Shown: positions 61,026-64,000 of the stretch, piece by piece
Position numbering within the stretch: the first letter of the stretch is position 1
Layout: every line of letters starts with the position of its first letter
NCBI RefSeq assembly: GCF_000430645.1
Contig: NZ_KE387185.1
Span: forward strand, 1,399,780-1,463,779
Source: Aquimarina latercula DSM 2041
GTDB lineage: Bacteria > Bacteroidota > Bacteroidia > Flavobacteriales > Flavobacteriaceae
Length of the DNA: 64,000 nt
Reading direction: 5' to 3'
Program-made: the position numbers and the translations under genes
The notes under the pieces: generated by a model
Told to the model about the DNA's origin: nothing
The model's input: only the letters and a program-made list of their open reading frames with translations
Database searches by the model: none

Positions 61026-62267
61026 TTATTGATATAACTTTTTTACCAGTTTTCCGATACTAAGTCCTTGTACGAGTATTGAAAAGAATACAACTACATA
61101 GGTGATATATAGTATCACTTCTGAAGAAGGGTTGTCTGTTAAACTTAGCGCCAAAGCTAGCGAAATGCCACCTCGTAATCCTCCCCAAGTTAGTATAGAA
61201 ACAGTTTTTATGGGGCTCATCTCAGTATGCTTTAGTAATGAATAAGGAAGTAATACAGAAATAAATCTTGAAAAAAGCACTATAAAAATTGCGATAATTC
61301 CTAAGGTTAGATGTCCTACATCAAATTTTAATAGGTGTATGGCTAAACCGATCAGAACAAACAGGATGCCATTAAAAACATCATCGAGTACTTCCCATAT
61401 ATCATTGATCAGTTTTCTTGTTGGACCTTGATTGGATGCCACATTTAATTTGTTACCAATTAACATTCCTGCAACTACCATAGCTAATGGTCCTGATACA
61501 TGGATCAAAGATGCTAATGCATATCCACCCATTACAGTTGCCAGACTGATCATTACTGATAATTGTGGATTTTCTTTTACGGATTTTATACTCTGATATC
61601 CTATAAATCCTAAAAGAGCTCCATAGACGATTCCACCAATAGCTTCTTCTACAAATAATTTACCAATTTCTGCGGTTACAGAACCTTCTCCATGATGTTC
61701 TCCCATTCCAGTGAGAATTAATATTCCAGAAAATACAACAACTCCAATACCATCATTAAACAAGGATTCTCCTTCAATTTTTATTCCTAAGCTTTTGGCA
61801 ATATTTGCTTTTTTCAGAATGGCCATCACAGCAATTGGATCAGTAGGCGATATCAATGCGCCAAATAGCAAAGCATCTAAAAAAGGTAATTGAATATTAA
61901 TTAATTGAGCAGCACCAAAAGTCAAACCACCTACCAAAAATGTAGAAATCAAAACTCCCAACGTTGCAAATAAGATGATGGGCCATTTTTCTTTTTTTAG
62001 TTCCTCAATATTTACGTGTAAGGCTCCTGCAAACAAAAGGAAGCTTAAAATCCCATCTAATAACAAACTCCTAAAATCAGAATTAGCAACAATATCACAA
62101 AAGAACTGATAGAAGTCAGGAACAATATTTTTACTTAATGTAATGATTACAACAGTTACTAAACTCAATAGCATCAGAGCAATTGTAGCAGGCATTTTTA
62201 ACCATTTGTAGTTTATAAAACTAAAAAAAGCAGCAATCGAAAAAATAATACTGAAGGATTGTAACAT
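61026..62267 (-). CDS. Na+/H+ antiporter, CPA1/NhaP family
   Basis: About 413 aa from the ATG at 62267 ([17 protein letters not shown]); an in-frame ATG at 62363 would add 32 polar residues before the first helix. It has about 12 helices. The transport core has [17 protein letters not shown], then [17 protein letters not shown] (Asp pair) and [18 protein letters not shown]. It exports Na+ in exchange for H+, useful in a marine cell. Confidence 0.9.
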   Translation of the reverse strand: MLQSFSIIFSIAAFFSFINYKWLKMPATIALMLLSLVTVVIITLSKNIVPDFYQFFCDIVANSDFRSLLLDGILSFLLFAGALHVNIEELKKEKWPIILFATLGVLISTFLVGGLTFGAAQLINIQLPFLDALLFGALISPTDPIAVMAILKKANIAKSLGIKIEGESLFNDGIGVVVFSGILILTGMGEHHGEGSVTAEIGKLFVEEAIGGIVYGALLGFIGYQSIKSVKENPQLSVMISLATVMGGYALASLIHVSGPLAMVVAGMLIGNKLNVASNQGPTRKLINDIWEVLDDVFNGILFVLIGLAIHLLKFDVGHLTLGIIAIFIVLFSRFISVLLPYSLLKHTEMSPIKTVSILTWGGLRGGISLALALSLTDNPSSEVILYITYVVVFFSILVQGLSIGKLVKKLYQ

Positions 62268-62375
62268 GGTTCTTAAGATTATAATTTGCGTATAAGTTTT
62301 TAAACATGGTGATTCTATAAAACCTTCTGTATTGCATAACAGAAGGGCTTTGGGATTTTTCAAGCAGATGTTTAG

Positions 62376-64000
62376 CTAAATAAGTTTCACATCCGTTATG
62401 ATTTCTAAAAGAGCTGGACCATTATGATCTCTTAGTTTTTCTAATGCGGGAATTAGTTCTTCTTTTTTAGTCACTTTGATACCCAAAGCACCGCAATTTT
62501 CGGCATATTTAGCAAAACTTACATTATGTAATGAAGTTTGCCAGACATCTAATTCGGCGGCTTTTTGTTCTTTAGAAATTTTTCCTAATTCGGAGTTGTT
62601 GAGCAATACATGTTTGATATTCATATTGTATTTCACCAACGTCATCATTTCTGCTAAATATTGACCAAAACCACCATCTCCAGAAACTGACCAAATGGGT
62701 CTTTCTTTTCCTTTGGCAGCCCAAGCTCCCATAGCAGCAGGTAACGAAAATCCAATGGAACCTAGATATCCGGACATTAATATAGATTGATTTTTAGGTT
62801 CGAAGTAACGTCCGAATGAGTAGGTGTTGTTTCCAACATCTACTGCGATTACTGCATTTTCTGGAGTGACTTTATTCATTGCTTCAAAAACTGCAATGGA
62901 ACTTATTCCATTATCACCTTGATCTTTTAATCGATTCGCTTTTTCTTCTTTCCAAATATCCCAACGTTCAGCAATTTCTGATCTTCTATCGATAGTATCA
63001 ATATTATTTTCTGTTTGTTCCTCTATGAGAGATAGCGTTTCCGAAATTTCTCCCCAAAGCGCAGCATCTATTTTATGAAACTTACTTAATGCTGTTGGAT
63101 CATAATCTACCTGAATAATTGGTTTCTTAGGAGTGATTCCTGTATGATTGGAAAAGGATGCTCCAAATACAATGAGTAAGTCACTTTCGTTCATAAACCA
63201 GGAAGCAATAGGAGTTCCACTACGACCTAATACTCCGCAACCCAATTCATGATCATCAGGAATAAGTCCTTTCCCTTTAAAGGTTGTAATTACTGGACAT
63301 TTTAGCTTATCCGCAAAAGTTGCAATGGCTTTCATATGAAACCTTGCTCCATGACCAACAATAATAGCAGGCTTTTTTGATTCTGAAATCATCGAAACTG
63401 CTTTTGCAACCATTTGCTTTGGAGGTGAAATATTCATCGGAGTTATTCTTCCTTCAGGAGTTTGTGCTTCTTCGCCCATAGTTTTTGGCATAAAAGCCAC
63501 TTCATCTGGGAAAGTAATATGTGATACATTTCTATTGAGTATTGCACTTTTTATGGCTAAACTCATTAATTCACTATGTTTAGAATTCTGTTGGACAGAA
63601 TGATTAAAATCAGCAACAGTTTGGAATGCCTTGACCAAATCTACTTCCTGAAAAGCACCGGTACCCATCACTTGGGTATTTACTTGTCCGGAAAATGCTA
63701 ATAAAGGGGCTCTATCTACCTTAGCATCCCACATACCTGTAAACATATTAGTGGAACCAGGTCCTGCAATACCAAAACATACAGCTGGTTTGCCCATTAA
63801 TTTTCCATAAGCCGAAGCAGCAAAGGCGGCAGCGCCTTCATGACGAATACCAAAATATTGTAACTTTCCTTGTTTTTCTAATCGCATCATAGCATCTGCA
63901 ACTCCAAGGTTAGAATGACCTACCATTCCAAAAACGGTATCAACATTCCAGTTAACCATAGTTTGTATCATAACATCAGAAATAGTATCCTGATGTTTAG
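62376..64000 (-). CDS. Thiamine-diphosphate-dependent enzyme, PoxB/acetolactate synthase-like (5' end outside window)
   Basis: An open frame from 64000 to 62376; the start lies beyond the window because the coding pattern continues before the first ATG (KHQDTISDVMIQT). Pyr domain with FGMVGHSN and the catalytic Glu in FGIRHEGAAAFAAS. Central domain with VGHGARFHM. PP domain with GDGGFGQYLAEMMTLVKYN and the GDG...NN pattern ending at VLLNNSELG. The overall order matches pyruvate oxidase/quinone dehydrogenases more than acetolactate synthase. The antiporter follows 109 bases later. Confidence 0.88.
   Translation of the reverse strand, partial: KHQDTISDVMIQTMVNWNVDTVFGMVGHSNLGVADAMMRLEKQGKLQYFGIRHEGAAAFAASAYGKLMGKPAVCFGIAGPGSTNMFTGMWDAKVDRAPLLAFSGQVNTQVMGTGAFQEVDLVKAFQTVADFNHSVQQNSKHSELMSLAIKSAILNRNVSHITFPDEVAFMPKTMGEEAQTPEGRITPMNISPPKQMVAKAVSMISESKKPAIIVGHGARFHMKAIATFADKLKCPVITTFKGKGLIPDDHELGCGVLGRSGTPIASWFMNESDLLIVFGASFSNHTGITPKKPIIQVDYDPTALSKFHKIDAALWGEISETLSLIEEQTENNIDTIDRRSEIAERWDIWKEEKANRLKDQGDNGISSIAVFEAMNKVTPENAVIAVDVGNNTYSFGRYFEPKNQSILMSGYLGSIGFSLPAAMGAWAAKGKERPIWSVSGDGGFGQYLAEMMTLVKYNMNIKHVLLNNSELGKISKEQKAAELDVWQTSLHNVSFAKYAENCGALGIKVTKKEELIPALEKLRDHNGPALLEIITDVKLI

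Overview
The window looks like chromosome from a marine member of the Flavobacteriaceae (Bacteroidota), perhaps Aquimarina or a close relative. This rests on low GC, promoters of the TTTG-N19-TAnnTTTG type, lipoproteins with short signals ending in SC-S/D/E residues, TonB receptors with STN and FecR partners, and a fused E1 alpha/beta dehydrogenase. The genus is inference. No integrase, transposase, plasmid gene or CRISPR array is visible.

Layout. 0-3.4 kb: fused 2-oxoacid dehydrogenase E1, two tandem copies of a small-RNA gene, and a small lipoprotein. 3.4-11 kb: an ECF sigma factor, FecR anti-sigma factor and two tandem paralogous TonB receptors, then an outer-membrane protein and a third copy of the small RNA. 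11.5-17.8 kb: a slipin, then a tRNA region with 18 recognisable tRNA genes of different anticodons, all on the minus strand, plus tRNA pieces in permuted order, interrupted tRNAs, tiny ORFs and a bile-acid/sodium symporter. 17.8-29.7 kb: a plus-strand run of nine tightly spaced genes. It joins coiled-coil membrane proteins, an ABC importer whose binding protein is fused to OmpA, a CbbX-type AAA+ ATPase with a TerB-like segment, an SF1 helicase with a possible nuclease-fold tail, and a 2OG-Fe dioxygenase. It meets a convergent pair of unknown 434-aa paralogues and a PRMT-like methyltransferase.

33-39 kb: two dihaem cytochrome c peroxidase-like lipoproteins, an internally deleted third copy, an outer-membrane protein and a DUF547 protein. 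39-44 kb: exonuclease, nucleotidyltransferase and TPR genes, then PrfH-RtcB. 44-48 kb: a second copy of the tiny-ORF module, an Oar-like TonB receptor and a DUF2064 protein. 48.8-54.7 kb: an ARPP-1 protein, an aldose-epimerase-like protein, a second RtcB and lipoproteins. 55-64 kb: ECF sigma factor, response regulator, TPR histidine kinase (with a decayed duplicate of its 3' end), a structured non-coding stretch, a WYL regulator, a Na+/H+ antiporter and a ThDP enzyme that runs off the window.

The most unusual material is (i) the small-RNA family with compensatory base changes, (ii) the tRNA region with interrupted and permuted genes, (iii) the duplicated promoter/tiny-ORF/terminator modules, and (iv) the 11-kb plus-strand operon.
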